NCBI GenBank assembly: GCA_037127315.1
Contig: JBBBDQ010001685.1
Span: 422,001-486,000, forward strand
Direction: 5' to 3'
Length of the DNA stretch: 64,000 nucleotides
From: Ascarosepion bandense
Lineage: Eukaryota > Mollusca > Cephalopoda > Sepiida > Sepiidae
The notes below the pieces were generated by a model, which was given only the letters and a program-made list of their open reading frames with translations, had not been told where the DNA came from and did not search any database. The position numbers and the translations under genes are program-made. Shown piece after piece: positions 1-11,598 of the stretch (within the stretch, counting starts at the first letter, position 1; each line of letters opens with the position of its first letter).

Positions 1-69
1 GGAGACAAGAAGTAGGGGAAAAATAACAAGATATGGGGGATATCAAAGAAAGGATAAGATAAAGATGGG

Positions 70-650
70 AATCTAGGAGATAAGTGATAGAAATCGACGT
101 TTCATTTAAACTTTTGGAGATTTTACCTATCAGGGAAGCAAGTACACGGAAGAGAGTTCCACAGGCAGGAAATGCGAGAAAAAAGCTAGTAAAGTAGAAG
201 TAAAGGTTACTTTTGATTGTTTTTACGATAAAAAAGTGGGACCTAGATGCCAATCTAGTAACAAGAGTAATTTCCTATGGTTGGGGCACCAGAGAAAGAA
301 GCTTGCCAGAGAAAATATTTATAGAAAAAACAGAGTGAAACCATATCTTGACGGTGAGAAAGAGACTGCAGTCGAGCCGTTAAATCTGGATTGATTATGT
401 GACAGATCCTACTTTTGATTTTGTCGATAACCTCGAGATGAATATCAGGAGCACCCAACCTTCTTAGCAGTAGATGTAGCCATTGATTCGATGTAGCGTC
501 CCATTTGAGATCAGCTAAGAGAGTGAGACCGAGGAGGCGCAGTGTGTTGCTTTCTGGGAGACAAGCGTCTTTCATAGCGACAGAAAGCAAGAAATTTTCT
601 CTGTAGTGGTTAATGGAGAGCAGCTTCGTTTTGGAGGCATTTTGGCTCTA
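70..650 (-). mobile_element. LINE-A 3' fragment, degenerate
   Basis: Read on the minus strand this is the C-terminal part of a non-LTR retrotransposon ORF. The frame at 255-590 contains CLPESNTLRLLGLTL, then LTARLQSLSHRQDMVSLCFF, which match the same segments of the long LINE-A copy at 15.4-16.8 kb. The lower end keeps the conserved 3' region seen in all copies. Frameshifts and stops are frequent and the RT catalytic core is absent. It is a dead, 5'-truncated copy. Confidence 0.85.
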
Positions 651-670
651 TAGAATGTTTTCTTTGTTGC

Positions 671-708
<38 letters not shown>

Positions 709-1150
709 AGAAACAGTCACTAAACGAAATATATTCACCCGCACGCTCAAGAACTCACATATATGTAATTTTTGAATATTGCATATGTATTAAACTATGT
801 ATTTGCTTATATCATACGTTATCGTTTATCTAATGGTTCGTTCTTATTTAATGGTTAGTAGTTGTATTTGTTTTTATACTCGTTTTATACACTGATGTAT
901 TAATTTTAGCGTGTTAGGTTTGTATATATATTTACATGTACATGCATATACACTCGTATGTGTCCCTTTAATATTTTCTCGCTTATTTATCAATTAATAA
1001 TTAATTTTTACTGAGTTTATATTATATTTATTTCATTTATTTAAAGTTTATATTATGTTCTTTCATTTTTTTTTTTAGTAAGCATTTATTTATATGCCTA
1101 CATTTAATCATTATTTCAGTTTTCTTGTTTAAGTGTTTACATTGGGAATT
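651..1150. other. AT-rich spacer with a (TA)n run
   Basis: A (TA)n microsatellite lies at about 677-705. The rest is AT-rich with no coding or repeat family that I recognise. Confidence 0.6.
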
Positions 1151-1510
1151 CCAAAAACTTAGATTATTGAGAGACAGAAAAATTTCCTTGAAAATAAAAA
1201 AGAGAGTACTGGATTGTTAAATGAAGTTTGTCCTTCAATATGACAGTTTTATCAAAGATGAATGAAAGACTTGAAACAACCGAAATGTAGTTTTATGCTG
1301 AGGATGCCATGGATTGAACATGCGAACAACGACAAGGTTTGGAAGAGGCTGGACACGAAAAAACTGATACTTTACACTAGGAAAAAACAGCTAAAGTTTC
1401 TGGGATATGTAATGAAGAAGGTGGGATCGGAGAATCTGATACTCACAGGACAGATAGATAGAAAGAGAGACGGAGGAAAGACAGTAGATAGGCCAATATA
1501 TATGTTATAG
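1150..1510 (+). mobile_element. LINE-B 3' coding fragment
   Basis: The frame at 1262-1510 encodes the C-terminal region of the second LINE family. LRMPWIEHANNDKVWKRL and KKQLKFLGYVMKKVGSENLI align with the corresponding part of the copy at 14.6-14.9 kb. It lacks the RT core and stops early. Its LRMPWIEH segment corresponds to the one amplified into the 24-28 kb satellite. Confidence 0.8.
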
Positions 1511-2150
1511 TTTAAGTTACTTGAAACCAAAAAGATCCTTCAACTGTGAGTACCGTCCTCACACTAAAACCACTTTTATTTCAATACAGCCTATACAGGT
1601 TTATAGCCTACACCCACCTCTAGGTACGACACTGCTTATGACTATCTCTACTCTGGCACTTATGGACATACCCATTCTTCAGGAGACTTGATGGGAAATG
1701 ACAAAACATTTAGCATTTACCATCAAGTTCTCAGAAGAGTGTATTTGTTATTACCAGAGAGATTCAAAGTAAACCCAATTTTCTTTATTATTCATCGGAA
1801 ACTAGCAGTTAAACATTCATAGAAGTTCTAGTGAGAAGAATTGTGCATTAATTAAATTGGCAATTCAGATTTTGTTCTATCAACACAGCCTCCACAGCTG
1901 TATAGAAAGAGCAGATTTGGGGCTATAGAACGGGGACGGAAAAAAGGATACAGGCAGAAACATTTTTTTAGTAAGACTTCTTAGTCTAGACCGGCTGTTA
2001 TTAATTTTATTACTTAAGAAAAAAAAAACACTAAGGCAACAACTCAAGTACATGTACCCACTGAAACAACATTTGTACTAATCGAGAAATATATGTTGCG
2101 ATCACTATTGCTGGTTTGACTGAAAGCAGTGGCAACAATAATTTGCAGAA
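1511..2150. other. unassigned sequence
   Basis: No ORF, RNA gene or recognisable repeat. It ends directly at the minisatellite that starts near 2165. Confidence 0.5.
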
Positions 2151-2164
2151 TATTATTGACTATC

Positions 2165-3090
2165 GAGTGTAAAAAAAAAACGATGTATTTCGAAATGAAC
2201 AGACATGTTTTTTCTATTGCTAAAAAACAAAACAAAAAAACGATGTATTTCGAAATGAACAGACATGTTTTTTCTATTGCTAAAAAAAAAATCAAAAACG
2301 ATGTATTTCGAAATGAACAGACATGTTTTTTCAATTGCTAAAAAAAAAACGATCTATTTCGAAATGAACAGACGTGTTTTTTCCATTGCTAAAAAAAAAA
2401 AACAAAAAACGATGTATTTCGAAATGAACAGACATGTTTTTTCAATTGCTAAAAAAACAAAAAACGATGTATTTCGAAATGAACAGACGTGTTTTTTCCA
2501 TTGCTAAAAAAAACAAAAAACGATGTATTTCGAAATGAACAGACATGTTTTTTCAATTGCTAAAAAAAAAACGATCTATTTCGAAATGAACAGACGTGTT
2601 TTTTCCATTGCTAAAAAAAAACAGAAAACGATGTATTTCGAAATGAACAGACATGTTTTTTCCATTGCTAAAAAAAAAAAAAAAAAAAAATCAAAAAACG
2701 ATGTATTTCGAAATGAACAGTCATGGTTTTTCCATTGCTAAAAAAACAAAACAAAAAACGATGTATTTCGAAATGAACAGTCATGGTTTTTCCATTGCTA
2801 AAAAAAAACGATGTATTTCGAAATGAACATACATGTTTTTCTATTGCTAAAAAAAAACAAAAAAAAAATAAGAAAAAACGATGTATTTCGAAATGAACAG
2901 ACATGTTTTTTCCATTGCTAAAAAACAAAACAAAAAAAACGATGTATTTCGAAATGAACAGACATGTTTTTTCCATTGCTAAAAAAAAACAAAAAAAAAC
3001 GATGTATTTCGAAATGAACAGACATGTTTTTTCCATTGCTAAAAAAAACAAACAAAAAAAAACAAAAAAAAAACGATGTATTTAAAAAGG
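2165..3090. repeat. about 58-bp minisatellite, 15 copies
   Basis: Each unit contains cgatgtatttcgaaatgaac, then agacatgttttttccattgc, followed by an A-rich linker of variable length. I count 15 full units plus a broken one at about 3074. Period varies from about 50 to 70 bp, almost entirely because of the poly-A linker, while the 40-bp core is nearly constant. The short ORFs on both strands here are repeat artefacts. Confidence 0.95.
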
Positions 3091-3489
3091 AAAGTTTTGA
3101 TTATTTTTCGGGGATTATGATATCATAATCTTTGTTGTCTTAGTATGCATTTACAATTTTTAATTATTAAAATATATATTTGTCTCATATTTAAAAATGC
3201 TTTCTATTGGGCTATCCGGAAAACTTCATACAGATTTTTAAAGGAAATTATTACCCAAAACAAAATTATGTCATTTCAACTTGAAGATTTCGCCTTCCCA
3301 GAATAGTACGTAAATAAACTAACGCAAAATATCGAATAGTTTCTTCATTCTAGAATATAGATAATTGAAGTAAAAACGAAAATATATTTCAGGATTTAAG
3401 CCTAAAATACTCGGAGATTATGAAGTCATTGTTTAACATAAAATAAAATGAAGTATACTGCATTTTTGACTGTACTAACACATAAACTA
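3091..3489. other. unassigned AT-rich sequence
   Basis: No coding or repeat signal recognised between the minisatellite and the SINE-1 copy. Confidence 0.5.
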
Positions 3490-3795
3490 TCAATATAGAT
3501 ATAGTCATCCGCAGACAGATCTCTTTCGCCGTATCACAGCTCATCAGTACGATTCCGATTGCATTTTTACCCAGGATTGAAACCCGACCGAAATGGCATC
3601 AGTCGGCGACTCTACCCCTGGCCTATGGGCGTTCGGTGGAAGTAGGCAGACATTTTAGCGCATATCATTATACGCGTCCAATAGCTAGAGCGCTCTAATT
3701 CATTTCACTGAATGAGCGATGCGTACATGCCAGAGTAGCTAATGTTTATCAAAGTCTACTATTTTTCCAGAGTGCTCAATCAGGGTGTGAGAGCG
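3490..3795 (-). mobile_element. SINE-1 copy
   Basis: The minus strand carries a tRNA-like promoter: an A-box-like stretch around 3610-3640 and a B-box-like GGTTTCAATCC near 3575-3590. The element continues past the tRNA part into the family's conserved head at 3690-3795 (relatives of catgccagagtagcta and gagtgctcaatcagg). The 3' side starts with the family's gtcatccgcagacag end next to tatagata. Confidence 0.8.
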
Positions 3796-3799
3796 TAAA

Positions 3800-3834
3800 A
3801 AAATATATATAAAAGGCAAGATGTTCTTTTTTTT

Positions 3835-3883
<49 letters not shown>

Positions 3884-4896
3884 GTGTGTGTGTGTGTCTG
3901 TTTATCTGTCTGTCTGTCCTTCATATAAATCCACAATTTTATCCGATTCTCACCAAACTTAACGCAAATATTCTTTTAAGCTCCCGGTCAGGACATGGGC
4001 TACTTATTTTTTCCGATTTATCCCCGATATCGGAAATCTGTATGTATAAAAAGGCAAGATGTTTGTGTATATATCTATCTATCTATCAGTATGTTCGTTA
4101 GAAAACTCCACAATTTTTACCTGCCTCTCACTAAACCTCGCACAAATATTCTTTAGGATTCCGGTCAGGTTATGGGCTACTTAATTTTCCCGATTTCCAA
4201 CGATACCCCAATATCCAATCAGGTCTGATCAAGATCAGGATTTCAGCCCTTTTATCGTGGTTCTTGCTGTAGAATTTGCTCTAACTTGGTAAAATTATAG
4301 TTTTTAGTCTCAAACATTAGAGATCTTCTCAGACGACTTATTTTCTCCGTTATTGGAAATCGATACCCCCGATATTTTATCGAATCTGATCAAAAACCGA
4401 TATTCAGCCATCAATATGGCTCATTTTCTCCAATTTTACTCCCGGTGGGTACAATAAGTTTTCATGGACTTACTTCGGTTAGTTTATCTTTGGATGACTT
4501 ATTTGACTCCGATATTGGAAATCGATACCCTGATATCATATCGGGTCTGATCAAAATCAGGATTTCATCTCTTTTATTTTGGTCTTTGTTTCGGGTTTTG
4601 CTCTAAGTAGATATAATTGTAGTTCTTAGTCTCAGCCATGATACCATTTACTCAGAGGACTTATTTAGTCTTCAAAATTTAGTTTGCGAGGGAAAACTTA
4701 TCTCCCATCGATAACGGAAATCAAAATTTGACTTACATCCATTCATTTTTCTTTCAGTCCACGATTTCGCTTTAACTGGAAACTATTATTGCTTTTTAGT
4801 CTTTCGTGCCAACGTCCAAAGAGTCTGAGCTCCAGGACCATGGATTAGTTTAGAAGTTTTCATTACACCCGAGCAACGCCGGGCTATACTGCTAGT
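3800..4896 (+). mobile_element. Helitron-like non-autonomous element, compound
   Basis: The 5' part has tataaaaggcaagatg followed by a long (TG)n at 3838-3898. The 3' end has the hairpin cccgagcaacgccggg at 4868-4883, followed by CTAGT at 4892-4896. A subterminal hairpin plus CTRR-type end is the Helitron signature. A second start, ataaaaaggcaagatg, at about 4046 and the repeated block with cccacaatttt/ccggtcagg show that two copies or an internal duplication are stacked here. No Rep-helicase ORF is present. Confidence 0.7.
3838..3898. repeat. (TG)n microsatellite
   Basis: A nearly pure TG dinucleotide run in the 5' part of the Helitron-like element. Confidence 0.98.
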
Positions 4897-5127
4897 CAAT
4901 TGATAAAAAGGAAGGAGAGAAGAAAATGCAAAAATGATAAAATAAAAACAATTTTAGGTAATCAAAATGAGAAAGTAGAAAGAAGACAAACGATCTTCAG
5001 GTTTGTTGAACAACGACAAATAAATACTAATACAAAAATGCTGATAAATTATGAAAAAAGTTGTAAGAGATAATAATAAACAACACATAAATAAATACAA
5101 ATAAATAATATATAATAATATGTAGCG

Positions 5128-6248
5128 GACCTGAAGGAGACTACCACCACCTTTACATTTGTTGTTTTTCATTTTCTTTTACTTTTTCAGCGCAGTCCTA
5201 TCGATTATTAAATAAAATTTCCGAGTATCAAAAGAAATTTAAACAGTTTTAGGGGGGCTAAGTTTCTGTGCGCCGAAGCAAGAGAAGGCGGTTTGTCTGC
5301 ACATGCATTCGTAGACGTTATGGAATCGAGAGGCGAGCTCATGCAAGGCAGTTTTTGGAATGACACGGCGCATGCGTCTTTGGCGAAAGCGAGGCTTTCA
5401 CATGCAAGAAATTACGGTTTCTTGCTCGAGACCAAATACTCATAAAAAGAGCCAACTTCTGTTTCAGAGGCAATTCGGTGTTGGCGATTCGTGAAGGCTA
5501 CACCGGTGTTCGGGAGACAGTGTTTTCTTTACGGTGCGCAGGAAACGGAGTCCGAGTAAAACAGCGGGAGAACGGATCCAAACGGTCATTAATTCGTCTA
5601 CCAACTACACCCCGAAGAGAAACAAATACTACATTCTAATACAACGTTATAGTCAACAGATCGCCATTTTGGAACCACTTGCGTTAGGGTCGCTTTTTTT
5701 TCTTCTTTTTTTTTGTTGGGTGGGGGGTGAGTTGTTGCCCTTCAGTTCCTACGATGGCATCTTCCTCGGAAACCCCAAGAATGGCTTTATTCAAAAGTTT
5801 CGCAAAGGATTCCGTTGTTGAATATGCGCAAGCAAAAAAGTTAATTGCACAGGATCTATTTATTATAAGGTTGTATGCAAAACTGAGCCCCGTCCCAAAT
5901 TGTTTAAATGTTGAAATTTTTACAAATCTTTTTTTGCCATTCAAAAAGTTTAGGGTTTAATCGATAAAATTGCACTGAAAAAAGTAAAAAAAAAATTATA
6001 ATCAACAAATTTACAGGTGGTGGTAATGCCGTACCGGCGAGTGGTTCAAAAATGGAGGTTTGATTTACTATAGCGTTTTATGAAAAACTGAGCCCCCCTA
6101 AAATTGTTTAAATATTGAAATTTTTCCAAATTATTTTTTGTTAATCGGAAATTTTAGGGTGTAATTGATAAGATTAGATTGGAAAAAGTAAAAAAAAAAA
6201 AATGAGAAACAACAAATTTAAAGGTGGTGATAGACTCCTTCAGGTCCA
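5128..6248. mobile_element. foldback-type DNA element with long inverted repeats
   Basis: The left end reads ggacctgaaggagactacca and the right end is its reverse complement, with similarity continuing inward. The left 5128-5265 mirrors 6080-6248, including the ccaccttta.atttgttg, actttttc and ttttaggggggct blocks, giving arms of roughly 140-170 bp. The right arm region is also duplicated: 5877-6045 resembles 6080-6235. The central 5266-5876 is GC-richer than its surroundings and unrelated to the arms. No transposase is recognised, so it is probably non-autonomous. The target duplication could not be fixed. Confidence 0.75.
5754..5960 (+). CDS. short unrecognised ORF in the core of the foldback element
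   Basis: An ORF starting ATG at 5754 in a reasonable eukaryotic context encodes about 68 residues beginning MASSSETPRMALFKSF and ends at 5960. A possible TATA-like box (cataaaaagag) lies upstream near 5442. The C-terminal third overlaps the inner part of the duplicated right arm, so it cannot all be an independent gene. No family recognised. It may be a captured 5' exon or chance. Confidence 0.2.
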   Translation: MASSSETPRMALFKSFAKDSVVEYAQAKKLIAQDLFIIRLYAKLSPVPNCLNVEIFTNLFLPFKKFRV

Positions 6249-6254
6249 CCTAAT

Positions 6255-6455
6255 ATATATAGATTGTCATCCGCAGACAGCTCTGTTTCGCCGTATCACA
6301 GCTCATCAGTACGATTAGACTCCGATTGCTCTTTTACCCAGGATTGAAACCCGACCGAAATGGTGTCAGTCGGCGATTCTACTCCTGGGCTATGGGCGTT
6401 CGGTAGAAGTAGGCAGACTTTTGAGCGCATATCATTATACACGCCCAATTAATTT
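6255..6455 (-). mobile_element. SINE-1 copy
   Basis: Minus-strand tRNA-like SINE: gtcatccgcagacag 3' end at about 6266, B-box-like segment in accaggattgaaaccc, A-box-like segment near 6375-6405. It directly abuts the right end of the foldback element and a short tatata run. Confidence 0.8.
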
Positions 6456-6705
6456 CCTATTAACTTTATAAAAAGAACAAACTCGCGATAAGATATTAGA
6501 AGAAACTCAAACATAAAAGCCACAAATTTATTCGTCTAAAGAGAGTCAATTTTAGACTCGAAACACGTGTAGCGTCATGGACAATTAATGTTTCATAACA
6601 TGTATAATTACAAACCCAATATATATATACATTTTAAAGAAAACGTTCACGGCTTCTCACACTTTTTATTCCATACTAATTACTCTCGTTGGAACAACCC
6701 TATTT

Positions 6706-6710
<5 letters not shown>
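6456..6710 (+). mobile_element. Penelope-like terminal repeat with decayed hammerhead
   Basis: Closely similar to 49025-49285 and 53445-53665: shared aacaaactcgcgat, ctcgaaacacgtgtagcgtc, aacgttcacggcttc and cacactttttatt. The hammerhead-like core at about 6535-6580 keeps helix II (gagtc/gactc), GAAA and acacgtgt, but the first core strand reads CTAAAGA instead of CTGANGA, so cleavage is not expected. It is followed by a (TA)n run at 6710-6760. Confidence 0.6.

Positions 6711-6760
<50 letters not shown>
6710..6760. repeat. (TA)n microsatellite
   Basis: Uninterrupted TA run directly after the Penelope-like terminal repeat. Confidence 0.98.
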
Positions 6761-6762
<2 letters not shown>

Positions 6763-7780
6763 AGATAAGAAAAATGGTTAATTTACGGAGTATCTCTTAA
6801 TCGATTTTAGATATCACGCAAGAGTTTAAAGAGCGTATCAAATAGCCTCTAGTTCAAAGACCCAACTCCTGGGCTACGAACATAAACGACATTTTCTTCA
6901 CTTCTATTATGACGTGTTATTTTAAAATGGTTTCTTTTGGCCGAATCAAAAAAATTGTTTGACGTCAAAAGAAACATTTTCTTGACACATTTGCTAGCCA
7001 GTAAAATGTCGGAAGGTCTTGACTCGAGACAGCTCCGACATTTTTTTAAATGGCTGCATATGCTTCATTCTACCAAACCCCGCACCCGTAAAATGTATCC
7101 TTCAGTTTTTATAGCTATACTACAGGATGTGATAGGTCAATTATTTCCATTCTACATTTTTAATTTCTCGTGTGGGCAATGTTTGTTTATATATTATTTA
7201 TATTTTATATATTTTCTTGACGGCATAGTATAGTTGGGTCAGTTGGGCACCGTCTGTGAGAAAAAGAGCACCATGACGCAATTCACCCCACCAGAAATTT
7301 AGAAAAGGCAAGCTGTACTGATTTGCATTCGCGTCGGAAGATCAAATACTAACATTTTAGAGTGTTTGGGTGTCACTCTGAGGAAAGGGCAAAGGATTCT
7401 GAAAAAAGTTGGATGAGTATAATTGCGATTACTAAGATGTTTGGAGTGATCAGTTGTGATGTCAACCTTATGCTTCCTGTGACACGATAACTAGGCATAT
7501 ATGTATTTTATTATAATAGATTAAAATAGAAAATAGATTAGAATAGAAAATAGTTTAAAAACATATTTAACAAAAGTGAAAAAGAAGAGAAAAAAAAATA
7601 AATAAACGCTTTTTCTTTTATGAGGAAAATTGTCCTCCGGTAAATATTTGACTCAGTGATAAAGTTCAGCAGGTAGGTTTTCGATGACCCGGTCAAAGGC
7701 TGTCCTTTACTGTATCTTGACCACACATTAAGCCTTTTCCGGCGGAAGCCTTATTAAGATAAAAAAAAAGATAACTGAAA
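6761..7780. other. unassigned sequence
   Basis: A 98-codon ORF at 6937-7233 and shorter frames show no recognisable domain. No repeat family identified. Confidence 0.4.
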
Positions 7781-8340
7781 TTTCAGACTTACAGTCGCCG
7801 GTGTTTGTCACCGGTGGTCTAAAGCATTTCCGGATTTCCGGGTTTCCGGTCAATTTTGGATAAATTCAGGTAATTTTTCCGAGTCAGTTAATTTAAGAGA
7901 GGAGTTCAGCCGGGTGCGAGCTTGAAGTAAGAATCTCCGTTCGTCTTGTTTCGTTCAGTTCGGGTTTGTTGATCTCCATTAATTGGAGTTAGAGCTGTGT
8001 GTCACATTGGCCTGCCCCAACCGAAAAGGCTAACTATAAACGGATAAAGCATCCTTTTCAACTCATCCAAGTTGTGGAAGTTCGTTCCTTATAGTTCAAT
8101 CTTGTACCCCCAGCTGTTCGGCCGACATTTTCAACAAACTTCCGGCAACATCACAGCGTGGAGAACGGCCGCCGGAGAAAATTGTTAGGACGGACCGTTG
8201 GAGTGTTACATTCCATTCATCTTCCCAGACGGCCTCAGACTTAACACGGAGGTATACATTAAGTGCTTTGAGGAGGTAGTGCTACTCTGGGTCAAGAGGG
8301 CGGCTGTTGAAAGACCCTATGTCTAACAACAGGATTCTGC
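7781..8340. other. GC-richer unassigned block
   Basis: Base composition is clearly less AT-rich than the flanks, with repeated tccgg-type words at 7830-7850. No ORF of note. The segment 8263-8313 recurs at 9464-9513. It could be an LTR or a 5' untranslated region, but neither termini nor TSD were found. Confidence 0.35.
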
Positions 8341-9337
8341 ACCATGTTACACAAGCAGGAAAACGACAACATCACACCTTATATCTGGCCACCCAAACTA
8401 CAATCCTTTTAATTATTATATGTGTGGGAAGCAGCTGAGCAAAAGACCAAGAAAAATACATGTAGCACCAAAGAAACAAGGAAACCATTTAAAAGAGATG
8501 CAGGAGATTCCGAAGTCGTCTGGAGGTTGTGGTTGAAGCCAATGGCGATTTTACTGAATAAATTTACCGTTTCATATTTCAAGATATATTTTGTTAAATA
8601 TTAAAATGACATGTCAGTGTTATTTTTCACTTTGGCGTAATGTAGACAATAATTCATCCATTGCAACGTGTATTAATTTAATACAGAGTACAATTTCGTT
8701 GTTAATTTAATATAGGTACCACTACAGAATGCTCAGGTTTAAAATGAATTTTTAAGAAAGAAAAATATTTCTTAAAGTTTTTATTTTACATTTAATTTCA
8801 AGCTAATCGATTAAATTTAATATTTCCAATAAGCAAAAATACTCTGCATTATTTGAAAATTAGTTTAAATTGACTGGAAAAAGATTTATTTATTTATTTT
8901 ACGAAAATAGCTGATTAATGCCTTTTTCAATCGTTTTTCATCGCAATGTAACACTATTAAAAAGTACCACAAAAAATTATTTGAGGAATATTACCTGATT
9001 TAAAGTATAATTAATTTGATTTAAGACAAATATTACTTACTTTGAATGTAGAATACCGAAAAATGCATTTTCAAAAACAAACAGTTGTTGACGACCTGAC
9101 AGCGTGATGGCTGATCTAATGTTGTTCTACCGGGATTTTATCTATAAAACATAATTAAAGAAAATGGCGTGATCGCGTTTTTTGTACACTTTTAAGTACT
9201 CAGTAATTTGAACATTTTTGATTCTACCTAAACAACCAACTCTGCCCTGAAAAGTATCGTAATGTCAACAAATGTAAACATAGAATGTACAGGCTTTGAT
9301 ACGTATTATATAAGGCTTGATTTGACTTCGATTATAT
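8341..9337. other. unassigned AT-rich sequence
   Basis: No coding, RNA or repeat signal recognised. A 60-codon ORF at 8422-8604 is not distinctive. Confidence 0.4.
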
Positions 9338-9513
9338 TCATTTGTGGTCGAGTGGTCTAAGACGCACCAGATTAATTGGTGGCTTTCCCTATGTTGATTG
9401 GGGTTGCAGGTTCGTATCCTGTCGAGTGACATATTTTCGTAACAAAAATTATCGCAAATAATCAGGCTTTGAGGAGTTAGTGCTACTCTGGGTCAAGAGG
9501 GTGGCTGTTGAAA
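9338..9513 (+). mobile_element. tRNA-Leu-like SINE (SINE-4)
   Basis: 9338-9429 resembles a class II tRNA: A box tggtcgagtggtctaag, long variable region, B box ggttcgtatcc, and 7-bp acceptor strands (tcatttg and cgagtga) that pair with two G-T wobbles. The anticodon loop lacks the expected U33, so it is not a credible functional tRNA. A body follows, ending with a block ctttgaggagttagtgctac onward that is also found at 8263-8313. A degenerate tRNA pseudogene is the alternative. Confidence 0.5.
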
Positions 9514-9764
9514 AATATTAAAGATAAATATATAAATATACTGTCTGATTAAAAATTGAATATCTACTCAAATACGAGTATCGATTAAAAATAATGTTCA
9601 AACAAATAAATTAGATATATATATATATAGAGAGAGAGGAGAAAATTTTAGAAACACTTTCCACTTTTGCGATATATGCATTACTCTTCAGAAATGAATT
9701 GATTTCTTTCGGTGACTGGCGTGTGTGTATACACTGCTTATATACAATACGTTAAAATCTGTCA

Positions 9765-9930
9765 TGATTCCATGCGCCTATGACTTAGTGGGTAGCGACT
9801 CCGACTGACACCAAATCGGTCGAGTTTCGATCCCGGCCGGAAGCAAGTGGATGTGTCTAGGCACATTGATGAGTTGTGATACAGCGAAACAGGCTTGTAT
9901 GTGGATGACTAATATATAGATATATATAGT
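9765..9930 (+). mobile_element. SINE-1 variant, plus strand
   Basis: Plus-strand tRNA-like head: A-box-like gacttagtgggtag, B-box-like agtttcgatccc, then the family 3' body (gatgagttgtgatacagcga) and the end gtggatgac. It sits tail to tail with the minus-strand copy that follows, separated only by a TA run. Confidence 0.8.
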
Positions 9931-10230
9931 CATCCGCAGACAAATCCGTTTCGCTGTATCACAGTTCATCAGTACGGTTAGACAGCCGATTGCCTTTTAC
10001 CCAGGATTGAAATCCGACCGAAATGGCGTCAGTCGACGATTCTACCTCTGAGTCACGGGCGCTCGGTAGAAGGAGGGAGACTTTTTGTATATTATCATTA
10101 TACACACCTAATAGATGAGAGTGTTCTAATTCATTGCTGAATGAACAATGCGTATATGCCAGAGTAGCTACTGTTTTTCAAAGACTACCATTCTTCCAGA
10201 GTACTCAATCAGCTTGTGAGAGCGTAAATA
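9925..10230 (-). mobile_element. SINE-1 copy
   Basis: Minus-strand copy starting at gtcatccgcagac after tatatata, with B-box-like ccaggattgaaatcc and A-box-like segment around 10035-10065. The conserved head continues to the gcttgtgagagcgta block at about 10212-10226. Confidence 0.8.
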
Positions 10231-10379
10231 TATACATATATTTTTTAAAGTATCCACAAACATATGCCTTCATTATATATATATATGGGGGGGAGTTTAT
10301 TGATATTTATGTTCCACGACTGTACTTTTGTTATTAGTGGATACAGAAATCTATTTCGGCTTATTCTTTTATTTTTTAT

Positions 10380-10770
10380 TTTTTAAATCATTTCACCACA
10401 AGCAAGACATTCCACTGCCACTTTTGGGCAAGGGGTTATATAGGGGAAAGTAAAGAGAAAGAGTGGTTAGATATAGGAAATGACAGAAGGAGGGTGATAG
10501 ACGGGTAAGAATACCGAGGCTGAGGGTTGGGTAGATGGGAAGAGTGTTTGAGAGAATGGATGCGAATTAGTGTGTTAGGAGGTGTCTATTGACCTTACAT
10601 TTAAACTCCTGGAGATTGTAGCTGTCGGGGAAGCAATCATGTGGAAGGGAATTCCATAGTCGCGAAGTGCGAGAAAAGAAGCTGTTGAAGTAGAAATTGA
10701 GGTTACATCTTATCGGTTTCACTGTAAAAGGGTGGGACCTAGTTGCTAATCTAGTATCTCGTGCAAATTT
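10380..10770 (-). mobile_element. LINE-A 3' end
   Basis: Minus-strand 3' terminus: the tail block aatcatttcaccacaagcaa at 10385, then the conserved 3' UTR (agggggtaga...), then the last ORF codons (tgtctattgaccttacattt at about 10587-10606). It ends near 10765. About 390 bp are kept, without RT core. Confidence 0.85.
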
Positions 10771-11139
10771 GGTAGACTATAAAATTATTTCTCAAAAGGC
10801 TTGGTGCCAGTTAACTGTGTAAATAGATTGAACAATATCATTCGTTTGCTGTTTGTTCTACATATACAAATAACATCAGGGACTTAATACCACAGAATTT
10901 CTGCCAGAGGGAATAAACGCGCGGCGTGTTAATGTGAAAGCATGTGGGGAAATGTTCAGCATGCACTGAACGAATGTTACTGTTGAAATTCTTAAAATCT
11001 TATTCGAATTGTCTCCCCGGAAATTATACTTCTTAAGTCCACTAACGCTTGTAGATCTTTCTTTTACAGACTGGGAGTTTCCAAAATTTTTGTTTTTGGT
11101 TGTGTGAAAAGTTAACAGCTTAATTATATCTTTTCTTTT
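10771..11139. other. unassigned sequence
   Basis: No recognisable feature apart from a small hairpin gttcag/ctgaac near 10958-10975. Confidence 0.4.
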
Positions 11140-11405
11140 TTACGGCATATCAACTCTTTGTATGTTATTTAAAGCCAGAAAATATTTTTAAAATCTTTTT
11201 TGTTGAGTTAATAACGGTTTAGCGATACAAATCTTAATTCTAACTCATAGCTGGTGGAGAGAAAAGGTGGATTTTTACAAGGAATTAGCAATTAACAATT
11301 CTGAGCCATTATTCATTACAACACATGCACATCCTAGCTTACAGCACCTGGTCTTAGCAAGCAGTCACCCATCTCGGTATTGACCAGGTAGGACGTTGCT
11401 TAACT
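11140..11405 (-). mobile_element. SINE-3 copy with 5S rRNA-derived head
   Basis: On the minus strand, 11405-11333 is a degraded 5S rRNA-like segment: gttgcttaacttgtatg, tcacccatct and acagcacctgg keep 5S landmarks. The body runs down to about 11140, ending in the agccagaaaatatttttaaa and catatcaactctttg blocks shared with 21.77 kb, 31.4 kb and 35.4 kb. Confidence 0.65.
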
Positions 11406-11544
11406 TGTATGAGAAAGTGATGAAGCCACAAACTCTCATAATTTCATCTTTAGCTACATTATTCTTTTATCTTTTTTCATTTTTAATAATTTCACCCCAA
11501 GCAAGGTGGGACCGCTGCTCTATCACGTTGGGGTTACAGTTAGA

Positions 11545-11546
11545 TG

Positions 11547-11597
<51 letters not shown>
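11545..11597. repeat. (AAT)n microsatellite
   Basis: Pure ATA/AAT trinucleotide run, which produces the poly-Asn stretch in one ORF. Confidence 0.97.

Positions 11598-11598
<1 letters not shown>

Noticed and set aside
9338..9429. Possible functional tRNA-Leu gene
   Set aside because: Acceptor and T arms pair, but the anticodon loop lacks U33, and a SINE-type body follows directly.
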